From positions 94,586 to 158,585 of the forward strand of contig NZ_RBDY01000015.1 in the NCBI RefSeq assembly GCF_003626575.1: 64,000 nucleotides of DNA. The letters run 5' to 3'. Under the pieces are notes generated by a model. It was not told where the DNA came from, made no database searches, and was given only the letters and a program-made list of their open reading frames with translations. Shown piece after piece: positions 49,784-60,000 of this stretch; the first letter of the stretch is position 1; each line of letters opens with the position of its first letter. Source of the stretch: Streptomyces radicis. GTDB lineage: Bacteria; Actinomycetota; Actinomycetes; Streptomycetales; Streptomycetaceae. The position numbers were made by a program, and so were the translations under genes.

Positions 49784-50647
49784 TCACGCGGCCCGCTCCT
49801 CGGCGCGCCAGGCCGCGCGCAGGGCGCGCGCCGCGAGCGCCTCGGTGGCGCGGGGGATGCCGAGGCGGTTCCCGGCCAGCCTGGCGTGCTCGAACAGCAG
49901 GTAGTTGAGCGGAACGCCCCCGCCGTCTCCATGGCCTTCGGGCCCCGGGCGGCGGTCCGCGACGATGCCGCGGACGGTCTTCGTGTAGTGCTCCCAGGAG
50001 TCCCTCAGCCGCCCGTCGCCGGGGAAGCCCGCCTCGGGCCCCGGCAGCAGCCCGGCCTGCCGGTCGGCCCGCACCCCCAGGTCCACGCGGCGGGCCGGGG
50101 TCAGCTGCCCGGTGTCCCGCAGCCAGCAGGCGAACAGGAACGCGGCGCGCTCCGCCGTCGGCAGCAGCCCGGTGAGGAACCGCAGATGCGCCACCGCCGC
50201 GGGCAGCCGCCCGCCCGGTGGCAGCCCGCCCTCGCGCAGCGCGTCGAGCGCGAAGTCGCTGTGCGCCGTGGCGAGTTCGACCGCGGTCCGGCCGCCGCGC
50301 AGCGCCGGGGCCGCCGCCTCGCCGGGTGACCGCAGCCGCCTCCCGACGTCGACGAGCACGCGCGGGGTCGACAGGACCCACACCTGGAACTCGGGCTCCC
50401 CCTCGGGCCCGGCGCCGTCGCCGTCCCGAAGGAACAACCATTCAGCGCCGCTGTCAGCGGCGTTGACGAAGCGTAGGGAATCGAGCAGGGGGAACAATCC
50501 CCGGCCGGGCGTCCGGTAAAGCCACCACTGACGGAACACGCAATCTCCCGCGATTTCTGTGGACCCGATTCTGGGGACCAGGAAAGGACCCGGAAAATCT
50601 TCCCCGGCGAGGGTAGTGTCCTCGCCCGTTCCCTCTCCATCGGCCAC
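49784..50647 (-). CDS. Unrecognised 287-aa protein in the ansamycin cluster, faint SpaB_C-like pattern
   Basis: 287 residues from a GTG at 50647 with a weak ribosome site. The N-terminal half has CVFRQWWLYRTPGRGLFPLL, GAEWLFLRDGDG and FQVWVLSTPRVLVDVGRRLR. The C-terminal half is helical (LPAAVAHLRFLTGLLPTAER, RDSWEHYTKTVRGIVADRR, NYLLFEHARLAGNRLGIPR). The order of a W-F-(I/L)R strand, a following strand and a final HxxxNRLG-like helix faintly recalls the C-terminal (SpaB_C/TIGR03891) domain of lantibiotic and thiopeptide dehydratases, but key residues differ. It is not the RifF-type amide synthase: no Cys-His-Asp arrangement is seen. It shares the repeat-bearing promoter region with the PKS gene, so it is probably a pathway gene. 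Confidence 0.7.
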   Translation of the reverse strand: MADGEGTGEDTTLAGEDFPGPFLVPRIGSTEIAGDCVFRQWWLYRTPGRGLFPLLDSLRFVNAADSGAEWLFLRDGDGAGPEGEPEFQVWVLSTPRVLVDVGRRLRSPGEAAAPALRGGRTAVELATAHSDFALDALREGGLPPGGRLPAAVAHLRFLTGLLPTAERAAFLFACWLRDTGQLTPARRVDLGVRADRQAGLLPGPEAGFPGDGRLRDSWEHYTKTVRGIVADRRPGPEGHGDGGGVPLNYLLFEHARLAGNRLGIPRATEALAARALRAAWRAEERAA

Positions 50648-50674
50648 GACCCGAAAACGGCCGGAGATCCAATA

Positions 50675-50704
50675 CAGGGATGCCCTAGGGGGGTGGATAG
50701 GGGA
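50675..50704. promoter_or_regulatory. Triple heptamer repeat before the PKS gene
   Basis: CAGGGAT (50675), TAGGGGG (50686) and TAGGGGA (50698) are spaced 11 and 12 bases, exactly as at 45336-45365. The site lies between the unknown 287-aa gene and the PKS. A TAGATT box at 50767-50772 may be the PKS -10. Confidence 0.6.
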
Positions 50705-50804
50705 TCGCCCGGTCCGCCCCGGTGCGACGCTGTGATGGCGTGCCGCGTTCTCCTACCGCGCTCTCGTAGATTCCTTTCCGCTGGACAGAGGGATGTGTCG
50801 TGCC

Positions 50805-53800
50805 ATGCTGCGTACCGAGCTGATCCGGCCGCTGCCCGAACTCCTCGAGGCGAACGCCCTTCGCTTCGGGGACAAGACCGCGTTCCGCGACGACCGCAGG
50901 AGCGTGACGTACAGCCAGCTCGCGGCGCGCACCCGGCGGCTCGCCGGGCACCTGACCGGCCTCAGGCTCCAGCCGGGCGACCGCGCGGCGATCTACCTCG
51001 GCAACCGCGTGGAGACGGTGGAGAGCTATCTGGCGATCACCCGGGCCAGCGCGATCGGCGTGCCGCTCAACCCGCGCTCCACGGACGCCGAGCTGGCCTA
51101 TCTGCTGGACGACAGCGGCGCCCGGGTGCTGATCACCGACCCGGCGCACGCCGCCCAGGTGCGGCGGGTGCTGACCGGCGCCCGCAGGCCGAAGGTCATC
51201 GTCACGGGCGAGCACGGCGTACCGGCCGACGCGCCCGTAGGGGCGCTGTCGTTCGCCACGCTGGCCGAGACCGAGCCCGGCGCGCCCGCCCGGGACGACC
51301 TGGGCCTGGACGACCTCGCGTGGATGCTCTACACCTCCGGCACCACCGGCAAGCCCAAGGGCGTGCTCTCCACCCAGCGGAACTGCCTGTGGTCGGTCGC
51401 CGCCTGCTACGTCCCGGTGCCGGGACTGTCCGCCGACGATCGCGTGATCTGGCCGCTGCCGCTCTTCCACAGCCTGGCCCACATCGTCTGCGTGCTGGGC
51501 GTCACCGCGGTGGGCGCCACCGCCAGGATCGTGGACGGCTTCGCCGCGGACGACATCCTCGAGGCCATCGACGAGGAGTCAGCGACGTTCCTCGCCGGGG
51601 TGCCGACCATGTACCACCACCTGGTCCAGGCGGCTCGCGAACGCGGCTTCCACGCCCCTGACCTGCGGATGTGCCTCGTCGGCGGCGCGATCACCACCGC
51701 GGCGCTGCGGCAGGCGTTCGAGGAGACCTTCGACGCCCCGCTGCTCGACGCCTACGGCAGCACCGAGACCTGCGGCTCGATCACCATCAACTGGCCCACG
51801 GGCGCCCGCGTCGAGGGGTCCTGCGGGCTGCCGGTGCCCGGGCTCGGGGTGCGGCTCGTGGACCCGGAGACCGGCAGGGACGTGCCCGCGGGACAGGAGG
51901 GCGAGGTCTGGGTCAGCGGCCCGAGCGTGATGGCCGGGGGCTACCACAACCAGCCCGAGGCCACCGCCGCGGCGCTCCGCGACGGCTGGTACCGCACCGG
52001 GGACCTGGCCCGCCGGGACGAGGCCGGGTACTTCACCGTCACAGGCCGCATCAAGGAAGTGATCATCCGCGGCGGCGAGAACATCCACCCCATCGAGGTG
52101 GAGGAGGTCCTGCGCGCGGTCCCCGGCGTGGCCGACGTCGCGGTGGCGGGCAAGCCGCACGACGTCCTGGGCGAGGTCCCGGTGGCCTTCCTGGTCCCCG
52201 GGCCCGAAGGGCTGTCCCCCGAGGCGCTGTTCGCCGCGTGCCAGGAGCGGCTCTCGTACTTCAAGGTGCCCGAGGAGCTGTACGAGATCGACCGCGTGCC
52301 GCGCACCTCGTCGGGCAAGGTCACCCGCCACGCCCTGGTCGGCCGCCCCGCCCGGCTGCTCGCGACCAGCAGCGGCCACTACGAGACGCTGTTCAGGACC
52401 GACTGGGTGCCGCTGCCGTCCGTCAGGAACGCCGATGCACTTGCCGCCGCCGCGACCGCCGCGGCCGACGCCGACGACGCCGCCGTGCCGCCGGAGACCG
52501 GTGGCCACTGGGCCGTCGCGGGACCCGACCCGTTCGGCGTGGGCGCGGCGCTGACGGCGGCGGGCCTGCGGGTCGAGACGTTCGCCGAGCCCGGCGCCGT
52601 GCGGGACGCCGTCGCCGGGGGCGCCACCGCCCCCGAGGTGACGGTGCTCGGCCAACCCCCCGCGGGGGATGAGCTGACCCGCGTGCTCACCTGGTGGGCG
52701 ACCGACGAGCGGCTGGCCACCACCCGGCTGCTGGTCACCACCCGACGGGCCGTCACGACCGGGACCGAGCCACCGGCCGACGCCACCGACACTTACGCCG
52801 ATTCAACGGCCGACGCACCGGCCGTCGCCGCGCAGGCGGCAGCCTGGGGCGCGGTCACCGCCGTTCAGGCCGCCCACCCCGGGCGGCTGCTCCTCGCCGA
52901 CCTGGACCACGACCCCAGGTCGGCCGCCGCGCTTCCGGCCACCGCCACCTCGGGCGAGCCCAGCGTCGCCCTCAGGGCCGGGCTCGCGTTCCACCCCCGC
53001 CCCGCGCACGCCGCCCCCGCGCCGGAACGTGACAACGCCGCCGCGGTCCTCGACCCCCGCGGCACCGTGGTCATCACCGGCGCCGACGGCGCCGCGGGCG
53101 CCGCCGTGGCCCACCACCTGGTCGCCGCCCACCACGCCCGCCACCTGCTGCTCATCAGCCCGCGCGGCGACGAGGACCCGGCGACCGCCCGGCTCGCCGC
53201 CGAGCTGGCCCGCGCCGGGGCCGACCCCACACCGGCCGCCGCCGACGCGACCGACCGCGCGGCGTTGGCCGCCGCCCTCACCCTCGCCCCCCGCCCGCTC
53301 ACCGCGGTCGTCCACACCCAGGGCGAGCCAGGCGAGCTGTCCGAACGCGAACTCGCCGCCCTGACCGACGGCGCCACACAACTGCACGCCCTGACCCGGA
53401 ACGTTGAACTGGCCTCGTTCACCCTTCTCTCACCCTTTGCCGCGCCACCCGCCGCGCCGGGCCGCGCCGACCACGCCGCCGCGACGGCCGTCCTCGACAC
53501 CCTGGCCCACCACCGGCGCGCCCTCGGCCTGCCCGCCCTCTCGCTGTCCTGGGACCCCGCACTGCCCGCGAGGGAACGACTCGCCGCGTTCGACGCCGCC
53601 CACACCACCGACCAGGCCGCGCTGGCCGCGACCGCCGCGCCCCGCGGCGCCGCCCCCGCGACCGCGCCCCGCCGGGCCGAGGGCGCCGCCGACGACGCGT
53701 CAGGGCGCGCCGCCGCGCTGCGCCGCGAGCTGGCGGAGCTGAACCCCGCGGCGCGGGAACGCGCGCTGCTCGACATCGTCCGCGCCGAGGCGGCCGCGCT

Positions 53801-54030
53801 CCGCGACCTGCCGAGCCCCGAAGCGCTCGACGCCGAACGCGCCTTCAAGGAGCTGGGCTTCACCTCACAGACCGCCGTCGAGCTGCGCAACCGCCTCGTC
53901 GCGGCCACCGGGCTGCGGATCTCCGCCGCCGCCGCGTTCGACCACCCCACCCCGGCCGCCCTCGCCCTGCACCTGCGCGACGAACTGTTCGGGTACCGGC
54001 CCGCCGAGGCGGAAGGGCCACCGGTCGTCG
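50805..54030 (+). other. PKS loading module: CoA-ligase, inactive KR, ACP
   Basis: Adenylation core: LYTSGTTGKPKG near residue 176, YGSTE at 317, YRTGDLARRDEAGYF near 396, GRIKEVIIRGGENIHPIEVE, and SSGKVTRH with Lys505. The KR remnant begins VVITGADGAAGAA (residue 755) but lacks the active-site Tyr: the NYAAAN position reads DHAAAT with His890. The ACP serine is Ser1021 in LGFTSQTAVELRN; the usual Asp before Ser is replaced by Thr. A non-functional KR in the loading module is known in RifA-type enzymes. Confidence 0.88.
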
Positions 54031-57000
54031 TGGCCGCGGACGAGCCGATCGCCATCATCGGCATGGCCTGCCGCCTGCCCGGCGGGGTCGCCTCGCCCGA
54101 GGACCTGTGGCGCCTGGTGGACCAGGGCGTCGACGGCGTCTCCGCGTTCCCCGACGACCGGGGTTGGGATCTGGAGGGTCTTTATGACGCGGATCCGGAT
54201 CGGCCCGGGACTTCTTATGTGCGGCATGGTGGGTTCTTGGCCGGGGTGGCGGATTTCGACGCGGGGTTCTTCGGTATTTCGCCGCGTGAGGCGTTGGCGA
54301 TGGATCCGCAGCAGCGGCTGTTGCTGGAGACGTCGTGGGAGGCGTTGGAGCGCGCGGGCATCGACCCGACCTCGCTGCGCGGCACCAGCACGGGCGTGTT
54401 CAGCGGCGTGATGTACCACGACTACGGCAGCAACGTCGGCCAGGCGCCCGAAGGCACCGAGGGCTATCGGGGCATCGGCACCGCGGGCAGCGTCGTCTCG
54501 GGCCGCGTCTCCTACACGTTCGGCCTCGAGGGCCCGGCGGTGACGGTGGACACCGCCTGCTCCTCGTCGCTGGTCGCCCTCCACCTCGCGGCGCAGGCGT
54601 TGCGGCAGGGCGAGTGCGCGATGGCGCTGGCGGGCGGCGTCGCGGTGATGGCCCAGCCGACGTCGTTCGTGGAGTTCTCGCGGCAGCGTGGGTTGGCGGT
54701 CGATGGGCGGTGCAAGGCGTTCGCGGCGGCGGCGGATGGTACGGGGTGGGCCGAGGGTGTGGGCGTGGTGCTGTTGGAGCGGCTTTCGGACGCGCGGCGG
54801 AACGGTCATCGGGTGCTGGCGGTGGTGCGGGGGTCGGCGGTCAATCAGGATGGCGCGTCGAACGGTCTGACGGCGCCGAACGGTCCTTCTCAGCAGCGGG
54901 TGATCCGGGCCGCGTTGGCGAACGCGGGTCTGGCGTCGGGTGATGTCGACGCGGTGGAGGCGCATGGCACGGGGACGACGTTGGGTGATCCGATCGAGGC
55001 GCAGGCCTTGCTCGCGACCTATGGCAGGGAGCGGCCTGCCGAACGGCCGCTCTATCTGGGGTCGTTGAAGTCGAACATCGGCCATGCCCAGGCGGCGGCT
55101 GGTGTGGCCGGGGTGATCAAGATGGTGCAGGCGTTGCGGCATGGTGTGCTGCCGAGGACGTTGCATGTGGATGAGCCGACTCCTGAGGTGGAGTGGTCGG
55201 CGGGGGCGGTGGAGTTGCTGACCGAGGCCCGGGAGTGGCCGGTGGCGGATCGGCCGCGTCGGGCGGGGGTGTCCTCGTTCGGCGTCAGCGGCACCAACGC
55301 GCACCTCATCCTCGAACAGGCCCCCGAGGAGCCCGAGGTGGACGCGGCCGTCGCGGGGCCGGTGCCCCTGCCCGTCTCCGCGAAGACGTCCGAGGCGTTG
55401 CGGGGTCAGGCGCGGCGGCTCGCCGAGCATGTGGCCGCGCACCCTGACGAGCCCTTGGCCGGTGTTGCCGCGGCATTGGTGCGAGGGCGGGCGGCGTTGG
55501 AGGAGCGGGCCGTCGTCGTGGCGGGGGATCGGGAGGAGGCTCTCGGTGGTCTGCGGGCCCTGGCCGATGGTCAGCCCGCGCCCCAGGTCATCGCCGGGAC
55601 CGCTCATGCGCAGGGGAGGACTGTCTTTGTCTTTCCCGGTCAGGGGACGCAGTGGGCCGGTATGGGCGCCGAACTGTACGCTGCCTCGCCGGTTTTCGCG
55701 GAGGCCATCGATGAGGTGGCGGCTGTTCTTGATCCGCTGACGGGTTGGTCGCTGCTGGAGTTGATCCGGCAGGGTGACAACGCCCCCTCGTTCGATCGTG
55801 TCGATGTGATCCAGCCCGCCTCCTTTGCCCTGATGGTGTCGTTGGCGAGGTTGTGGGAGGCGCATGGGGTGGTTCCGGACGCTGTCGTCGGTCACTCCCA
55901 GGGGGAGATCGCGGCGGCGTATGTGGCCGGAGCGCTGACCCTCGACGATGCGGCGACCGTGGTGGCGTTGCGGAGCAAGGCGATCGCCGCCCACCTCGCC
56001 GGGCGTGGTGGCATGGCTTCTGTTCCGCTTCCTCCTGAGGAGGTCGGGGAGCTTCTCGGTGGCTATCCGGGGCTTGAGGTCGCGGCGTTCAACGGGCCGC
56101 ACTCCACGGTGGTCGCCGGTGACCCGGGGTCTCTCGACGGGCTTCTCGCCCATTGCGAGAGCCAAGAGATCCGTGCGCGTCGGATCCCCGTGGACTATGC
56201 CTCGCACACGAGTCATGTGGAGGCGATCGAGGGGCATCTCGCCGAGCTTCTGGGGGACTTGGCTCCCGAGCCGCCTCGTGTCCCGTTCTATTCCACGCTG
56301 GAACGGGAGTGGCTGAGCGCGGACATGCTTCTTGACGGCGGGTACTGGTATCGGAATCTGCGGCATCCGGTGCATTTCGCGTCCGCGACCCGCACCCTTG
56401 TTGACGAGGGGCATTCGACGTTTGTCGAGGTCAGCACGCACCCGGTTCTGATCCACGGCATCCAGGACGCCGACCCGGAGGCCACGGTCACCGGGACGCT
56501 GCGTCGCGACGAGGGCGGTCGCCAGCGCTTCCTCGCCTCCCTGGCCACCCTTTATGTCCACGGTGCCTCCCTGGATTGGGGCCTCGGGCCTGTCCTGGCG
56601 CGCGTTGATCTGCCGACGTATCCCTTCGAGCATGAGCGTTACTGGTTGGAGCCGACGTCTTCGGCCGTGGGTGATGTGTCGTCCGCTGGGCTCGGGGTCG
56701 CGGATCATCCGCTGGTCGGGGCGGTGGTGGCGGTGGCGGGTGATGACGTGACGGTGTTGACCAGCAGGGTTTCGTTGCGGAGTCATCCGTGGCTGGCGGA
56801 TCACGCGGTGCGTGGTGTGGTTCTTCTGCCCGGTACGGCTCTGGTGGAGCTGGCCGTGCGTGCGGGGGATGAGGTGGGGGCCGGGGCGCTGGACGAGTTG
56901 GTCATTCACGCGCCGTTGATCCTGCCCGAGCGTACGGCCGTTCAGCTTCAGGTGACGGTCAAGGCGCCTGAGGAGACGGGGCGTCGTCCGGTGGTCATCC

Positions 57001-60000
57001 ACTCCAGGGCCGCCGACGCCGAGTCCCACGGCCCATGGACTCTGCATGCCAGCGGGTATCTCGTCGTTGAACCGGCTGCCTCGGTCGAGGGGTTCGCCTT
57101 CGCGCAGTGGCCGCCCGCCGGTGCGACTCCCGTTGATCTGGACAGCTTCTACTCCCGCCAGTTCGAGGCGGGGTACGAGTACGGCCCCACCTTCCAGGGC
57201 CTGCGCCGGGTGTGGTCGCGGGGCCGTGAGGTGTTCGCCGAGGTCGCTCTTCCGGAGGAAGTGGCCGACACCGCCCGGCACTTCGGCATCCACCCCGCCC
57301 TGCTGGACGCCGCGCTGCACGCCAGCACGTTCTGTGAGGGGCAGGGGCCGACCGAGGACGGGCGCACGCCGCTGCCGTTCGCCTGGAACGGCGTCGGCCT
57401 GCACGCCAGCGGCGCCACGGCGCTGCGGGTGCGGGCGGTGCCCGTGGGCGACGACGGGGTCTCGCTTCACCTGGCCGACCACGACGGCCAGCCCGTGGCG
57501 GCCATCGACGCACTGACGCTGCGGCCGATCGCGACGGATCAGCTGGCCAGGGGCGCCGGGCGCTCCTCGGCGGGGGAGTCGCTGTTCCGGGTGGAATGGG
57601 TCCCGCTCACCCCCGGGGAGCCCGCCGCCGAGATCCCCGAGCACGTTGATCTGCTCGATCTCACCGGTGCGAGTGGCGATGTGCGTGATCTGACGGGCCA
57701 TGTGCTGCGGGCCGTTCAGGAATATCTGGCCGACGACGACCGCCCGGATGGCGCGCGCCTGGCCGTGCTCACCCGTGGCGTCGTGGCCACCGTTTCATCC
57801 GCCGAGGTCACCAGCCCTGCGGCCGCCGCCGTGTGGGGGCTGATCCGTTCCGCGCAGGCGGAGCACCCCGACCGGCTGGTCCTGCTCGACCTCGACGACC
57901 ACCCCGCAAGCCGCGATGCCCTGGCCACCGCCCTCACCGCCGCCATCGCCGTCGACGAACCCCAACTCGCCCTTCGCCAGGGCGGCTTGACCAGCCCTCG
58001 GCTCGCTCGCAGCTCCGCGGACCCTGGGCTTGCGGTGCCGGAGGGAGCGGAGGCGTGGCGGCTCGACACCGCGGGCGGGTCGACGTTCGACGAGCTGGCC
58101 TTGGTGCCGAGCCCCGAGGCGTTGGCGCCGCTGGGGCCAGGACAGGTGCGGGTCGCGGTGCGGGCCGCCGGGCTGAACTTCCGCGATGTGCTCGTGTCGC
58201 TCGGCATGGTGCCAGGGCAGCGGGGCATCGGCGGCGAGGCGGCCGGGGTCGTGCTCGACGTCGGCGCGGAGGTGAAGGACCTGGCGCCCGGTGACCGGGT
58301 GATGGGGACGTTCGACATCGACTTCGGAGCCATCGGGACCGCGGCGGTCACCGACCGCCGCCTGCTTGCGCCCATCCCCCGGGGGTGGTCGTTCCACCAG
58401 GCGGCGTCCGTGCCGATCACGTTCCTCACCGCCTACTACGGCCTGCGGGACCTGGCGGGACTGCGGGCGGGGGAATCGGTACTGATCAACGCCGCCGCGG
58501 GTGGCGTGGGCATGGCGGCCGCACAGCTCGCCAGGCACTTCGGCGCCGAGGTCTACGGAACGGCCAGCCCCGGCAAGTGGGCGGCCCTGCGACCGCTCGG
58601 CCTGGACGACGAACACCTCGGCTCGTCGCGGACCACCGCGTTCCTGGAGCGGTTCCTGACGCACACGCGGGAACGCGGCGTGGATGTGGTGCTGAACTCG
58701 CTTGCGGGCGAGTTCACCGATGCCTCGCTCGCACTGCTGCCACGCGGCGGCAGGTTCCTGGAGATGGGCAAGACGGATATTCGCGATGCCGCCGAGGTGG
58801 CGGCCGCGTACCCGGGCGTCGCTTACCAGGCGTATGACCTGCGAGAGGCGGGCCCTGACCGGATCCAGCAGATCCTGGTGGAGCTGGTGAAGCTGTTTGA
58901 ACGAGGGCTGCTCAACCCGCTTCCCGTGACCGCGTGGGACGTGCGGCGGGCCCAGGACGCGTTCCGCCACATGAGCCAGGCGCGACACGTGGGCAAGGTG
59001 GTGCTGACCGTGCCTCGGCCGCTGGATCCGGGCGGCACGGTGTTGATCAGCGGTACGGGCATGATCGGTGGTCTGGTGGCGCGGCATCTGGTCACCGAGC
59101 ACGGCATCCGGCACTTGCTGTTGGCCAGTCGGCGTGGGCCGGATGCTCCTGGGGCTGCCGAGCTTCGGGAGGAGTTGTCGGCGCTGGGGGCGGATGTGGT
59201 CCTGGTCGCGTGTGACACGAGCGACCGTGACGCCACCGCGGCCCTGCTGGCGACCGTTCCTTCAACACGCCCGTTGACGGCGGTGGTTCATACGGCCGGT
59301 GCGTTGGATGACGCGGTCTTCACGGCGTTGACCCCCGGGCATCTGGACACGGTTCTGGCGCCGAAGGCCGATGCCGCCGAGCATCTGTATGAGCTGACCC
59401 GGGACGGTGACCTGGCCGCCTTTGTGCTCTTCTCCTCCGCTGCGGGCACTCTTGGCAATCCTGGGCAGGCGAACTACGCCGCGGCGAACACCTATCTCGA
59501 CGCCCTCGCCCACCAGCACCGCGCCCAGGGCCACCCCACCACGAGCCTCGCCTGGGGCTACTGGACCCGGGCCAGCGACATGACCGCGCACCTGGGGGCC
59601 ACCGACCTGCGGCGGAACGAGCGCGACGGCATGCTCGGGCTCTCCCCCGATGAGGGCATGGCGCTCTTCGACGCCGCGCTGCGCGGCCCGGACGCGGCGC
59701 TCGTGCCCGCGAAGCTGGACGTGACCCGGCTGCGGTCGCGGGCCGCCGCCGAGCCGGTGCCGCCGCTGTTGCGCGGGCTGGTACGGCAGGTCCGGCGGAC
59801 CGCGCGAACGAGCGGCCCGGCCGAGGAGGGGCTGGCCCACCGCCTCGCGGGGCTGACCGAGGCCGACCAGGACCGCGCGCTGCTCGACCTGATCCGCACC
59901 CACGCCGCCACCGTCCTCGGCCACTCCACCATGGACGTGGTGGGACCGAACCGGGCGTTCAAGGAGGCCGGGTTCGACTCACTGACCGCGGTCGAGCTAC

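Noticed and set aside
49784..50647. RifF-type amide synthase (macrolactam release)
   Set aside because: Length is similar, but no arylamine N-acetyltransferase Cys-His-Asp pattern is present and the motifs differ.
53865..57701. 1,278-codon open frame on the minus strand
   Set aside because: Antisense to the PKS, which has all catalytic motifs. The reverse translation is Arg/His/Pro/Gly-rich without domains.
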